Shown here: one piece after another, positions 47,191 through 59,505 of the stretch
Numbering within the stretch: the stretch's first letter is position 1
Layout: every line of letters begins with the position of its first letter
Assembly (NCBI RefSeq): GCF_009727055.1
Contig: NC_052351.1
Span: 54,579,888-54,643,887, forward strand
Origin: Benincasa hispida
Taxonomy: Eukaryota; Streptophyta; Magnoliopsida; Cucurbitales; Cucurbitaceae
Length of the DNA: 64,000 nucleotides
Reading direction: 5' to 3'
Notes under the pieces: generated by a model
The model's input: the letters and a program-made list of their open reading frames with translations, nothing else
What the model was told of the DNA's origin: nothing
The model's database searches: none
Program-made: the position numbers and the translations under genes

Positions 47191-48690
47191 ATGAGTACTA
47201 GTACCGAAACAGAATTCAAAGCTGACCCAGAGATCGAGTGTACCTTTCGTGCACGGGCATGTCAGAATCGAGAAAGGCGAAAGAAAGCAGCTAATAAGGC
47301 AGATAATAATGACAATGTGGCTCCCACAGGAAATCAAGGGGCGGTACGACCAGCACAGGATCAAGTCTTCCTTGCTGCTAATCGTAACATTTCTATGAGG
47401 AACTATGTGACACCCAACTTGTACAATTTTTTGCCCGGAATTTCGAGGCCACAGTCGAGGAGAACGCAAGGTTCGTAATAAATCTGGTCATGCTCTAAAT
47501 GATCTAGAATGCGGGGCAATTTGGGGGTCTGCAAGGTGAAGACCCGCATGCCCACTTGACCAGTTTTGTCGTAATGTGCGGCAACTTTTCATTACCTGGC
47601 ATTACCCTTGAGTGTATTAGACTATATCTGTTCCCTTACAACTTGAGGGACGAAGCCAAGAGGTGGGCTCACTCACTGGAGCCAAACGAGATTACATCAT
47701 GGGATCAGCTGGTTGAACGATTTATGAAAAAGTTCTTCCCGTCGGCCGTCAATGCAAGGCGACGAAAGACGTGCTAAACTTTGAGAAAATGGCAATGAGA
47801 CCTTGAGCATCGCCAGGGTGCAATTTCGAAGATTGGTGAAGAACTTTCCGCATATCGAGATACCCAATTGCATTTTGATGGAGACATTTTGCAATGGCCT
47901 GAACAGATCGACGCAGGCTATTGCTGACGCCTCCACGACAAGAGGTTTTGTGGATAAGATGTCTACTAAGGCCAAGGTCATTCTTGACCGCATATCGCGG
48001 AACATGGATGACTCGATTGATGATTGTTATGGAGGCAGAGGCTCTGAAAGAAGAAAGAACGAATTTGCCATTGTCCCTGCGGAAACAATGATGACTTTGG
48101 CTGCACAGATGGCGGTAGTGACCTCCATACTCCAATCGATGGCAATCAATCAAGGAGCCGTCCCCCAACAAATGGCGCAACCCGCTGCACCGGCTCAAGT
48201 GGCTGCGATAAGTTGCGTTAATTGTGGAAGGGCTCATGTAGCGAAAATGTGCCCATCGAATATCCAACATGTATGCGCCATCCAAAACAACCCCTTCAGC
48301 AACACATACAATCTTGGTTGGAGGAGCCATCCTAACTTTGGTTGGGGAGGGAATCCTAACCAAGGTGGGCCAAGCAACCATCAAAGTGGCCATTATAGGA
48401 ATCGAGGGAACCCCCCTCCTTTTCACCATAATTCGAATCAGGGGCAGCAAAGGCAAACGCACAACCAGCAACCCTCATCTTCAAGCATCTCCGGAAGCTC
48501 ATTGGAGGCCCTGCTTAATCAATATATGGACAAAAATGACGCAATGATGCAGGCGCAGGCGTCTTCAATTCGAAACTTCGAGATTCAAGTGGGCCAGCTG
48601 ACATCTGAGCTTAGAAACAGAACACTTGGAACGTTGCCCATCAACTCTGAAGCCCCAGGATCTCATGGAAAAAAGCAATGTCCATAAGGA
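47191..48690 (+). pseudogene. Athila-like gag of element E/G
   Basis: N-terminal frame 47191-47478, then 47556-47777 with the capsid-like block (SLPGITLECIRLYLFPYNLR, WAHSLEPNEITSWDQLVERF). Then a 294-codon frame at 47803-48687 with KNFPHIEIPNCILMETFCNG, the zinc knuckle CVNCGRAHVAKMC (C-x2-C-x3-H-x4-C, the usual Athila spacing) at about 48216-48256, a Gly/Asn/His/Gln-rich segment (NTYNLGWRSHPNFGWGG), and a helical tail. Small frameshifts near 47480 and 47770 break it. It is the best-preserved of the three plus-strand Athila gags here and would bind and package element RNA. Confidence 0.87.
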
Positions 48691-49019
48691 CATTGGGCAG
48701 GCAAGCTGGACCGCCTGCAGAGGTGTGGATTGCACTCATTCAAAGAAAATCATCTTCTGGTCCATATCTCCCATCTATGTTTACATGGTTTCCTTTAATC
48801 CCTGTCTTTATTAATTTCTGAATTCTGTCATTTATTGCTTCGTTTAGTTTGTTTCATGAGTTTATGAATTTAAGATTCATTTAATTTTCTTGCATTTATT
48901 TCCGTGCTGTCTTTACTTTCCTTACTTTCTTGTATTTAATGCATTATTCTTTAATTTTGTGAATGATTGAGAAATAAGAAGAAATTTATTACCGCAAGTC
49001 ATAGCAACTTGCGTTGATG

Positions 49020-49060
<41 letters not shown>

Positions 49061-49568
49061 CAATCAACACCCTGTATGCATGGCGATAATGGACGCATCT
49101 TGCACCAACAAGATATGCTTTGCGTTTACCCAACTCAAATGCGTTGAGCTGAGGAGTGTGTTGTGCGCGTGTGTGTCCTTTGCCTGTCCTCAGCGAAAAT
49201 GCACTATGTTGGGTAGTGATGCGTTGGTAGAAATACCGTCCGCCCAATCCTCTAGAAATGCATTTAGTTAAGGGGTGTGTTGCGGGGATGCATGCATTGT
49301 TGCCCGTCCTCTACAGAGATGCATTTGCATTGGTTGACACATTGCGTTAATCATTACCTTGCGTCCATTCGAATAAAACATTAAAGAAAATTATTTTTGC
49401 AAAATTGAGAAGTCCAATCGTTTCATATTCCAAAAAAATGATGAGTCTGCAGACGAAAGGATGTTTAGTCTGAAACCTCATAAATGAGGGGAGTTCAAAC
49501 GGCGGGCCTTTTGAGTGTATCGAGACCTGCCACTGAAAAATTAGTGTTTGACCCATTAAGGCCCAACC
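48691..49568 (+). other. Spacer between gag and second ORF (element E/G)
   Basis: About 880 bases without a credible ORF, collinear with 23831-24768 of element D. It contains an (AAT)n microsatellite at 49022-49058. A 'tgttgcggggatgcatgcattg' block near 49278-49300 has counterparts at 24490 and 58305. Confidence 0.65.
49022..49058. repeat. (AAT)n microsatellite
   Basis: About twelve uninterrupted aat units; element D has only a degenerate aaataa run at the same place. Confidence 0.9.
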
Positions 49569-49631
49569 TATAAATAACCACTTCCCTCATCTCTAAGCAC
49601 ACTTTACCTCATTTGCAATCTGAAACCCTAA
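49569..49631 (+). promoter_or_regulatory. Candidate promoter and telo-box leader of the second ORF
   Basis: A TATA box tataaata at 49569-49576, then a pyrimidine-rich leader with the telo-box aaaccctaa at 49623-49631, then the ATG at 49703. A TATA box about 30 bases before a plausible transcription start, plus a telo-box in the 5' leader, is typical of plant nuclear genes. Element D retains only a weak equivalent (about 24769). Inferred from sequence, not shown to be active. Confidence 0.5.
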
Positions 49632-49702
49632 CGCCCTTGCATACCGAGCTTTCTTCTTCCCCGAAACCCTATCAATGTTCCAGTTCTTTCACCTAAGCAT
49701 CC

Positions 49703-52463
49703 ATGGCCAACCAAACCTCCCAGCCTTCCACTTTACCCTCAACACCTTCGACGGACCAAATCTCCATGCGAGAGACAGCATTCCTTGCTGCTAGTCACCG
49801 TCCTGCTGCCCAACCACACATTATTTCTAGAATTGCTGAAAGACCCCGACGAAACCCTTTAGCTGCTAGACCACTTTCGTTCAAGAGGGGCAAAGTACTG
49901 AAAGCACCCCACTCCTAACTCCAGCAGTCTCCACTGAAAGCGAAAATAAGAGACGAGATGACAATGAGGTATTCGGAAACATTTTGAGTAACTTGGAGAA
50001 AGGAGGAGGATTGTCCAAGGCTGGGGTTGTAAACCAACACTGCCTACGAAGGAGGTGGTGGTAGAGGTGACGGAGGAAGTGGTGGAAGAGGAGACAAGAA
50101 GAAGCACTCTAGCTTTAGAGGATCCTGAGGAGACTGCTAACGTAGAAACCTATGACGAACCCTCTAGAGTTGTGGTGGAGGAAGTTGCGGTGGAAAAATA
50201 GCCAGAGATGGTTGAGGAGAAAAAGAAGAAAAAGAAGAGCAAAGGGAAGAAGGTTGGAGAAGGTGAGCCATCCCATCATCGCAAAGAGAAAAAGAATAAA
50301 GAAAAGAAAGATGAAGAAGATGAGGAGGCCAAGGAAAGGAAGAGGAAAGAGAAGGGAGAAAGGAAAAAGCGCAGGTTTGAGGAAAGGCGCCTGAAGAAGG
50401 AAGAAGAAAAGAAGAAGAGGGATGCGATCCCAGAGAAGGATGAAGAATCCACCTCCGTGAGGGAGGACAAAGGGAATCAGCAAAACTTAGGGAGCCAGTG
50501 CAACCTGAAACAACGCAATTGGTTGCGACCAACGAAGGCGAAGAATGAGATGATACCCCCTGATGCGGCGTTGCAAGGAGAATGCACCGCAAGGGTCTAA
50601 TGTTGACCCTCAAATTTTAATCAACGCATTAGAAGAAGAGGAAAGGAGGAGAAAGGAAAAGGAAGAGAGGCAAGAGAAAAAGGAGCAGGCGAAACTCATC
50701 ATCATAGCGGGTAATCGAAGAAGAAGACTGCAGGATGAGGAGGTGCACCGCAATAATGAGATCTCGAGGATCGAAGAAACAAGGAGGCTCGAAGAGGAAC
50801 AGTGCCTTTTGCTGGCATCCAAGAAGTTTGTAGAAGAGTTTGAAGTAGAAGAGAGAGAAGAGGCAGAAGAAGAAAAGAAAAAGAAGGCAAAAGAAGAAAG
50901 GAGAATGAGAGAAGAGAAGGAAAGGAAGTGCGAAGAAAACAGGCAACGCTTAAAAAAAAAGAAAGGAAAAGAACTCTCTGAGGAGGAACAACGCAAGGAG
51001 CGGGAAAAGAAACAGAAGCAAGCAGCCCGCCTTGCATTAGCCAAAGACAAGGGCAAAGAAATTGCAGAGAGTAACGAGGCCACATTGGCGAAGAGGCGTC
51101 CATCAAAGAGAAGAGAAAATGATGTCATGTTGATGGAGATGGGATTTTTCCATACGCCAATGCCACTACCAGACCTCTCACGAGCATGATTGTAGAACAT
51201 GGATGGGACACATTTTGCCAGTGCTCAGCCATTGTTGTTCCAAAGGTAGTGAGGGACTTCTACCACGGACGTCTACATGGCACCAGAGATGCGGTGACCT
51301 TTAAGGGGAGACGGTGTCTTTCAGCGCAAGGGACATCAATGAGCTATACCAGATGAAGGATAACACGGATGCACCAGGCAACAGAATCATTGATGATCCC
51401 ACGGAATAGCAGATGGAAGATACACTACGAGTATTATCGCAACCGGGCACTAAGTGGATGGTTTCATTAAAAGGCATCCATACCCTGACATCTAAGACAT
51501 TGCTCCTAGAGGGATGGCTTTGGGTTTACTTGGTCAAGAAGCGACTGATCCCAACAACGCATGATAAGACGATTTCAAGGGATCGCGTCATGGTCGCATA
51601 CTGCATTGTGCACGACATTCCAATTGATGTAGGGTAGTTGATCGCAAGACAGCTCAGAGCATTGGTGGGACACATCAGAGGATAATACTTCTTCCCATGG
51701 ACTGTCTAAAGTCTATGCCTATCAATGGGTGTAGGCATTGATGAAGAGCCCATGCACGAAGTCCACGGCCTCATCAATATCAAGATTTTGAGGTTGCTCC
51801 TCAAAGACTCCCCACACTGCCCAGAGCTCCCTTTAAAGAGGCTTGCCATTGATTTGAATGCTCGCAAGAGCCCAAGTCGAAGAAACATCGCATAAATGAC
51901 GAGGGAAAAGAGAAAGTCCAAGAATCACCAACATTATTCGAAACACATAGACCCTTTACTCTTAGTAATCTGCCCTCCAAGCCCTCCAAGCCCACCCGCA
52001 CAACCTTCTTCTCCATTCCACGAGCACTTTACCAATCTCCTCCTTGCCTCAAATTCTCCAACCACATACCCAGTAGCCCCATCATCACCTTCAGCATCAT
52101 CACCGCAACATTCCCTTCCACCGCCGCATATTGACGACCCACACAATTTGGGTGAAGGCACTACTGCCCAACCCCAAAACGTTGTTGGCGCAGGCACAAC
52201 CCACCATCGCCTCCCTCGCTGTTGAGTTAGCAGAAATGCGGTCTCTTCTAGCCCAACAACAACAACTCTTCCCTCAGCAACAAGCCTTTTTCGACCAAAG
52301 ATTTGAGGCGATAATGGAGCAAGTCGATGATATACAGCGTAGTGCTGCCACGTCAAGGCAGGAGTTGATCAATATTCAATGCAACATTTATATGATCCAC
52401 CGCCACCAAAGGTTGTTGACTAATGCTTGTCAATTCTTGGTGGTTTACAGAGCGCCACCATGA
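49703..52463 (+). pseudogene. Second ORF of element E/G (charged, plant-transposon-like protein)
   Basis: The start MANQTSQPSTLPSTPS is followed by MRETAFLAA (49703-49918), then a frameshifted Lys/Glu-rich part (50208-50600, runs of EKKKKKKSKGKK). A 208-codon frame at 50563-51189 follows, almost entirely Glu/Lys/Arg and probably a long coiled coil, ending KRRENDVMLMEMGF. Next come AQPLLF, VRDFY and a frame at 51413-51637 (GTKWMVSLKGIHTL, HDKTISRDRVMVAYCIVHDI), then a Pro/Ser-rich stretch (51950-52200) and a Gln-rich helical tail (LAQQQQLFPQQQAFFDQRF). I recall this overall pattern from plant proteins annotated as putative plant transposon protein. Biochemical function is unknown. Several frameshifts; no RT or integrase motifs. 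Confidence 0.65.
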
Positions 52464-52629
52464 GTACTTCAATTTTCTAACAGCATATCTTCATGGTTCC
52501 ATGGTGCCTCTGCATCTTCGGCAGCATCTGATTTTCGAAGAGATTCCTCTAGTACCACCTCAAAACCCTCATCTGGATCCTCATACGCCTCAACAATAAT
52601 CTTTACATTTTGACGCTTAAATGAGAACT
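52464..52629. other. Unassigned junction
   Basis: About 165 bases between the end of the second ORF and recognisable minus-strand chromovirus integrase. Nothing recognised. Confidence 0.35.
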
Positions 52630-53180
52630 TGTATTGTACTTGAATTCACTCAATGACAACTGTATATCCCAACTACCTTTGAACTGCAACACACAAGCTC
52701 TTAACATATCTTCCAGCGTCTGAATCGTCCCCTCCAACTGTCCATCCGTCTGCGGATGAAAAACTGTACTGAATTATAACTTAGTACCCATAGCCTTCTG
52801 TAGGCTAGGCCAAAACTTGAAGTAAACCTTGGGTCTCGATCTGACAATATTGACACTGGGACTCCATACTGACTAACTATTCTATCTACATAAATCTTAG
52901 CTAGATAGTCCAGCATAAAGATAACTTTTACTGGTAAAAATTTGGCCGTCTTTGTCAGTCTATTGACTATCACCCAAATGCCATCATATCCTGAGGGCGT
53001 TCTAGGCAGTCCAAATAGAAAGTCCAACGTCACGTGCTCCCACTTCCACTCAGGTACCGGGAGTGGATTGAGTAATCCTGTTGGCCTCTGCCTTTCAAGT
53101 TTCACTTGTTGACAAATCAAACATCAGTCTACATACTCATCTATGCCGCTCATCATTGCAAGCCACCAATACGATCTCCT
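52630..53180 (-). pseudogene. Chromovirus integrase remnant (element K)
   Basis: The minus frame 53120-52701 carries a zinc-domain remnant (MICQQVKLERQRPTGLLNPL), the core with WEHVTLDFLFGLPRTP, YDGIWVIVNRLTKTAKFLPV and LSDRDPRFTSSF. After a frameshift come pieces of the DGQ.ER region and, near 52640-52700, a LQFKGSWD-like block. First and second catalytic Asp are readable; the Glu lies beyond a frameshift. The order on the minus strand (RT at higher coordinates, integrase lower) shows one element. Confidence 0.85.
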
Positions 53181-54021
53181 CAACGTTTCGTACATCTTAG
53201 TGCTTTTTGGATGAATGGAGTCCTTGCGCCTATTATAGAATAGCTTGCTTAAGCTGTAACACGTTAGGAACACATATTTTTCCGTACTTTACTAACATTC
53301 CATTTACTCCTAACTACAAATCATTTCTTACTCCCTTGCTCACTTCTTCTGCAAGCTTCTGGAGATCAGGATCCTTCAACCATTCATGCTTAAAATCTTC
53401 CATCAAAGTAGGTCATAATTAAAATCTAGCGATCAATCCTCCTGACTGACCTACTGATAGAGTGACCCTAGAAATCCTGAACTCCTGGAGTAACATTCCT
53501 GATACCGATCTAAGGACTACTTTGGCTCCCAAGGATTTCCTGCTCAATGCATCAGCTACAACATTTGCCTTACCATGGTGGTACTCAATTGAGTAGTTAT
53601 AGTCTTTAATCAGTTCAACCCATCTTCTTTGGTGTAGGTTCAGTTCCTTCCAATCAAAGATGTACTTCAGATACATTGGTGGGTCTTCCCAATTCACTAT
53701 AACTTTAGTCTTATGTGGATCGATACTCACTCCTGTTGCTGGAACCATATGACCAAGAAATACAACCTGGTCTCAAATCTATCTTAGAGAAAATCGTGGC
53801 TCCCTCTAACTAATCAAATAGATCATCCATACGAAGCAATGGGTACTTGCTCCCGATCGTCACCTCGTTCAACTGCCTACATTCTATACATAATTGAGAG
53901 TATCGTCTTTCTTCTTGATAAAAAGACCGACGCTTCCCATGGAAACACACTAGATTCGATGTAACCCTTATTTATTAGTTCCTGCAACTGAACTTCCAAC
54001 TCCTTAAGTTTTTTAGGTACC
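53181..54021 (-). pseudogene. Chromovirus RT/RNase H remnant with internal deletion (element K)
   Basis: On the minus strand, 54021-53877 holds [20 protein letters not shown], the beginning of RT. A block near 53770-53880 follows, then 53748-53419 with [17 protein letters not shown] running directly into [20 protein letters not shown] and [13 protein letters not shown]. Thus most of the RT palm and the first part of RNase H (including the FIDD box and the CDAS block) are deleted. The right edge coincides with the start of the LTR at 54022. Confidence 0.82.
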
Positions 54022-55040
54022 TGATAAGGGCAGAAATGCACGTTATTACAGTGCAAAGTTATTAAACAATGAAGGTTTGCATTGATAAAATATGTTAGAT
54101 TGCGTCCAAAAAGCATTAAGTTTATAACATTGCGGTCGCATGCATTCATTGCATAAAAATAGTTAATCTTTGGTATTTTTATGCAAAATATGCATTAATG
54201 TAGGGCAAAAAGTGCGATCACAAGAAATCAATGGTCGAGCACAGCATTACTGCAAGGCTTTGCGATGATTTGTGTTCTTAAACATCCGCCAAGAAGGATT
54301 GTTGCATAGAGCCAGCGCAAATTGGTGGGCGCATTTGGGTGGAAGGCATAATTAATCACAATGGGACAGAAAGCTGATGACGGTCGAATCCAAATAAAGT
54401 TGACAAGCTGCTAATGATAACAAGTACACTCAGCCTTTCATTGACAAATATTCGACACATCAGTCAGAGAATTAAAGCCATCCCATCTGTGCAATCATAA
54501 GAGAGAAGCCGGCCTTCACCCTGATGCTCTATAAATACTAAAGGCATTGTTCTGAAAAGGGGTTTAGCTGCTCATGAGTTCACAAGTTCTATTAATAGTT
54601 TAGCCTTGTTTTTAGATTTTCTTTTACTTTAAGGCAGACGCGAAAGAAGGAGGTTGTGCCAACAGATCGTTCTGGTAAGCTTGGGAGAGCACCGAAATCT
54701 TCAAGATTAGAGAGAGGGCCAACTTCTGCAAAAGCAGGAATATCTTTTGAACCGAATAGAGTTGCCAGTGTAAAAGCCTTGGGCAGCAATGGATTGCTAC
54801 CAGGCTCTCTACCTTTATCTTCCATTGTTATTGTGTATTCAAACTCTTTTATAGAAATGGAATTTACTTCTCTATATGTATTCACTCTCTATTTAACACG
54901 CATGAGTAGCTAAATCCGTTGAATTGGTTGAGAAGCATTTAGCTAGAACAATTGGGGATCTTCATTCTATGCAATTATCTTGTATTATTTATGCTTCATT
55001 CGTCCATTAGAGATACTCGGGACGGTAGTCTAAGAACAGG
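54022..55040 (+). repeat. Athila-type LTR fragment (B family), 5' two thirds
   Basis: It starts TGATAAGGGCAGAAATGCACG, as in element B at 11672. TATA box at 54530-54537. It follows the B LTR to about the equivalent of 12680 and is then interrupted by element H. Confidence 0.82.
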
Positions 55041-56881
55041 TGATAACTTGTAGAAATACAAGTTATTTGTAGCCTTGTATAGATATTGCAGCCAAAAGAG
55101 ATTAAATATGCACCAATTGTATGGAAATTAGCTTCGAAATACAATAATTATGAATTATCGCAATTACACCCAGTAACATCGTTAAGATGGAAGAAAAGGA
55201 GAATTCTACTATGTTTCGCAGGAAACCAAGACACCGCTTGCAATCAAGGCTCAAGAAGAACTAACAAACGCATCTTTGTCACATTACGCCCGTCAATCAA
55301 CAATGGAGAGACGATTAATGCAATGACGGCACAATGCGACAGTCGATCTAGAGTTAACTTTCAACTGCATGCGGTAATAAAAAACAAATGCCACATGCGA
55401 ACACTTGATCGAAAGATGCAGCTGAGCAACACAAAAGCGGAGGATTGTGACATGTACGCCTAACGGTTGTGCAGATTCAACGGTCTTATTGCATAACAGA
55501 AGGAATAATATCCCTCCATCATCGTAATTTCCATAACAACAAGTGGGGACAACAAAGCCGGAGTCAAAGATCTTCACCTATAAATACCCGATCGAATTCA
55601 CAGAAAAATATGTTACTTGATACATGGCTAATTGCTGCTAGTATATTGAGAAGAAAAGGCTGAGCTGAGTGCTAAACTAAAGAAATCCGAGAAGAAGAAG
55701 AGACAAGGCCGAGAGGTGAGTCTCAGTGTTCATCTACCAGATCCCCGCCGCGAAGCTCTTTTACTGAGATCCCTGCTACCGGTTGAGCAAGCCTAAGAGG
55801 GAAGCTCATCCTTCCACATAATCCATCCTTACCGGCAAGAAAATATCCATTCCAATCGATTCCGAGACGTTGGCGCTATTTGTATCTATTCTATCTCTTT
55901 TCATCGTTGTAGTTCATCTTCTTTATCTCTTCATTCACACACCATGTATCAGACGCTAAATAGATATATTGAATATCTCGATGGCTTTCATTATCACTTC
56001 TCTGTCTATTTTCGTTCCTCCATTTATCGCTTTCTTCATGATGTGTTCTTAGTCACCTGGTAGTTAATATGAATTAAACGAGCACTTAACCTATGTTAAA
56101 GATATGATTGTGTTTAGCTAAAGCATGCTAGAAGGCATCTTCACCTGTGAGAGCAGAAGTGAAGATGCCATTCTGATCTATCGAGAGAGGGTCAGAAGAA
56201 TGCATTAAGTAAAGCGAGTAGTACTTCAAGACATGGAAGCAACCTTGCGTTCATTACGTTCGTCTCCGTTTCACCACATACATGTGGGAACGCAGCCGAT
56301 CATTGAAAGGTGTACGCTAAGGGAAAAAAGGAACCGTACTTAAAACTTTAATGCAATTAAGGAACTTGCGATGTTTACATTAGTTAACTTTCTTTTCTGT
56401 TTCGTACATAAGACTCGTCGTCGCAATACATGATCTTTGTAAAATCTTCACAGCCAGCCTTGACCTCAGTATCTTGTATCATGAAGCCTGTATCTTGTAC
56501 CATCTTAGCTTAGGTTTACTACACTTTATTTTATTATTGCATTTTACTGCTTTACTTTACTTTAAAACATTTTCAAATACTTGTACACAAACTATACTTT
56601 TAAAAGATTGAAAAACCTAGTCCCATGTATCATAAACATAACAAAATAACCTCAAATAGTCCCTATGTTCGACCTCGGATCACACCGAGAAACTTGTGGT
56701 GGAATTATACTTGGTTCCAACGTAAGGAAACTTGTGACAACGGACAACATACTACAAGAACCTTCAGTAGTAACGCATATCTAGAAGTACTATTGCATAA
56801 ATTGAGTCAAGTCAGGTCATTATTGCATATCAATAGGCTTGAACCGTGCGTGCATTGTATAGCATAAAATCCATGTCATCA
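55041..56881 (+). repeat. 5' LTR of element H
   Basis: 1841 bp, TGATAACTTG to CATCA. TATA box at 55579-55586; U5 landmark 'tccctatgttcgacctcgg' near 56661. Confidence 0.88.
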
Positions 56882-56887
56882 AGTTTA

Positions 56888-56905
56888 TGGTACCGTTGCC
56901 GGGGA
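56888..56905 (+). other. Primer binding site, tRNA-Asp type (element H)
   Basis: TGGTACCGTTGCCGGGGA, a single mismatch from the tRNA-Asp complement, six bases after the LTR end. Confidence 0.87.
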
Positions 56906-56999
56906 TTGGTTAACAGTTAGTGTTGAATATTTTTGTGATATATGCAGGACAGATCTCTTTGTATTGACTATTCAACGTGGAGAGCAGTCTGATGGCTTA

Positions 57000-58132
57000 T
57001 GAGTGTTGAAGTGATTTGGTAATTCTAAGTAGACCCAGAGATCAAGTGTATTATTTGCGCAGAGTTCATCAGGGTCGATTTAATCGGTGAAGAAACATGG
57101 CTGATGAGAATGTGGCACCTGCAGGAAACCAAAGGGAAAATTTGCCAGCGCAAGATTCAGTTTTTCTTGCTGTTGACCATAATATCCCTATGAGGGAATA
57201 TGTGATGCTGGATTTTTATAATTTCTCACCAAGAATTTCAAGACCCGTGGTTGAGGGGAATTTAAGCTTTGAAATAAAACCTATTATGCTGCAGATGATT
57301 CAGAATGTGGGTCAATTTGGAGGATTGCAAGGTGAAGACCCACACACTCATTTGACGAGTTTTGTAGACATATGCAGTGCATTCTCCATGCCTGGTGTAA
57401 CTCAAGAAGGCCTCAAACTATACTTGTTCCCGTACACATTGCGGGATGAAGCAAGGAGGTGGGCTCAGGCGTTAGAGCCAAACAAGATCAATGGATGGGA
57501 GCAGTTGGTTGATAGGTTCATGAATAGATTCTTTCCTCCATCTGTCAACGCAAGGAGACGGAGAGATGTTTTGAATTTTGAACAGAAGGGTTATGAATCC
57601 TTGAGTACCGCCTGGATGTGATTCTTGCAATTAGTGAAGAGCTGTCCGCATATTGGGATTCCCGATAGTATCTTGATGGAAACATTTTACAATGGCTTAG
57701 ACCAATCAACGTAACCAGTTGCCGATGCCTCCTTAGAAGGAGGATTGATGAATAAGTCATATACGGAAGCAAAAAACATATTAGATCACATCTCGCGACA
57801 TTCTGATGTGTGGATTGATACATCAGAAGAGCCATAGTTTCTATCAGTATAGTTATCAAGAGGATCGAGGTAACCCTCCGATCTTCATTAATCCAGACTA
57901 CAGCCCAAGTAATGCTCAAGGTATACCACCGTGTGACCAACCGTCTCTATATGATACCTCTTCCAACAACTCGTCTCTAGAGACATTGTTAAAACATTAT
58001 ATTGAAAAGAGCGAGGCAATGAGACAATCACAAGCTGACACCCTTAAAGAATTAGAAGCGCCGATAGATCAGCTTACAAGGGAATTAAAGAAGAAAGCAC
58101 CTGGTACGAGGCATAGCAGTTCAAAAGCATAG
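57000..58132 (+). pseudogene. Athila-like gag of element H, divergent
   Basis: Frame 57097-57621 (174 codons): DHNIPMREYVMLDFYNFSPR, then KPIMLQMIQNVGQFGGLQGE, LYLFPYTLRDEARRWAQALE and FMNRFFPPSVNARRRRDVL. A stop at about 57619 breaks the frame; VKSCPHIGIPDSILMETFYN follows in the same frame with another stop near 57712. The last part (57806-58132) has the Gln/Asn/Pro-rich C-terminal character and the helical tail (SLETLLKHYIEKSEAM), but the zinc knuckle is missing. It is clearly more diverged from the D and E/G gags than those are from each other. Confidence 0.85.
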
Positions 58133-59030
58133 GGGCCACGAGGGAATCAACAATGTCATGCAGTGACATTGAGGAGTGGCAAAACAACAGCCCCTATGCC
58201 ATTAGTGCCAGATGCGATGACAACAACAGTAGATTTGACTGTTGGTGATGACCAATCAACTGTCGAGGTATCCTCTAGAAATGTGTTTAAATAAGGGGCG
58301 TGTTGCGGAAGTACATGTGTATTGCCCGTCCTTAGCAAATATGTGTCTGCGTTTAATGAAAGCATTATGTGAATTTTTAAATCGTGCACCCTTCTGAATT
58401 AAATTGAGTTAATCAAATTCTTTGACTCTTGTACAGGCAACAAAATTTTGTATTGCGTTAATTTGTAATTTGTATACTTTGTTACATATTCACTCCACTT
58501 TTTGCCTGTGCCTTTTTCTTTATCATCCTTTGTCAATATTTGCGATATTCTTAATCTTCTACTTTTGTGTTCTTCATTGCGTTGCTATGATGTAATATAT
58601 GTTTATACTTAGAAACATTTCCCATACTTAGTAAATTCTGACTAACACTTAGTTAATTCTTAGTTTAGCAATACTTTACCTTTTATCTTTCAAAGTTCTG
58701 CCCAAACCTTCTTTTTGAAATTTTTCTTCTAAGTGTTCGTCTAGTCTATCCAAACAACGCAATGAGAACCTTGCTCATCTTTAAATTTGGGGGTGGGGAA
58801 GATCTGAGCAAATAAGATCAAGAATATGCAGTATTTAAGAAAATGCATTCATTTTCTGTTGGAAAAAAATGTAAAACTCCAATGTCAGTGCAAGGGAAAA
58901 CCTTTAAAAATGTTCCCAACCTGATAAGAGTTTAGTTGTGAAAGGAGTCTGCTCGTAGTTGGATGTTCGTATGACACCCGTAGGAGCAAGCCAAAACGAA
59001 GATGGGTTTCCAAGATCAACGCAGTATGAA

Positions 59031-59062
<32 letters not shown>

Positions 59063-59505
59063 AATACAAGAATGCAAGAGAGAACTCCTCTGAATATCAT
59101 GAGTTAAAGATGAGATTGGCACACAACCAAAGTTGGATGTTCGCATGACACCCGTGAGAACAAACCAAAACGAAGAGTGTAACCATGACCAATAGTCTCT
59201 AGTAAATGACGCAAAAGTTCTGACCACTGTATGTAGATATATCAAGTTTTTTTGACAAGAAGAGATAAACATTCTATTTTGAAAAATGAGAAAAGCATCT
59301 TTGAGCAGAATTTTGTTATATAGAAGAATAAAGTAGGGCTTGTTAAGAATTAGCAAGGATAGGAAGAAATTGCGATGTTAAATAATGTGCCTAAGTGTAA
59401 CATTCGGAGCGACCAATTGACATAGAAATATAGGATAGGAATTGAGCTTTATTGCCTTAGTAGAAGATATGCTTGAGGACAAGCATATATCTAAATTTGG
59501 GGGTG
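58133..59505 (+). other. Spacer remnant and 3' region of element H
   Basis: The part at 58260-58360 matches the gag-ORF2 spacer of E/G (near 49250-49340). From about 58555 it matches the D 3' region. It contains an internal polypurine tract at 58783-58800, two motif copies (58950-59004, 59122-59178) and an (AT)n run at 59032-59055. A perfect stem-loop lies at 59467-59488 and the LTR-adjacent polypurine tract at 59493-59505. Confidence 0.75.
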
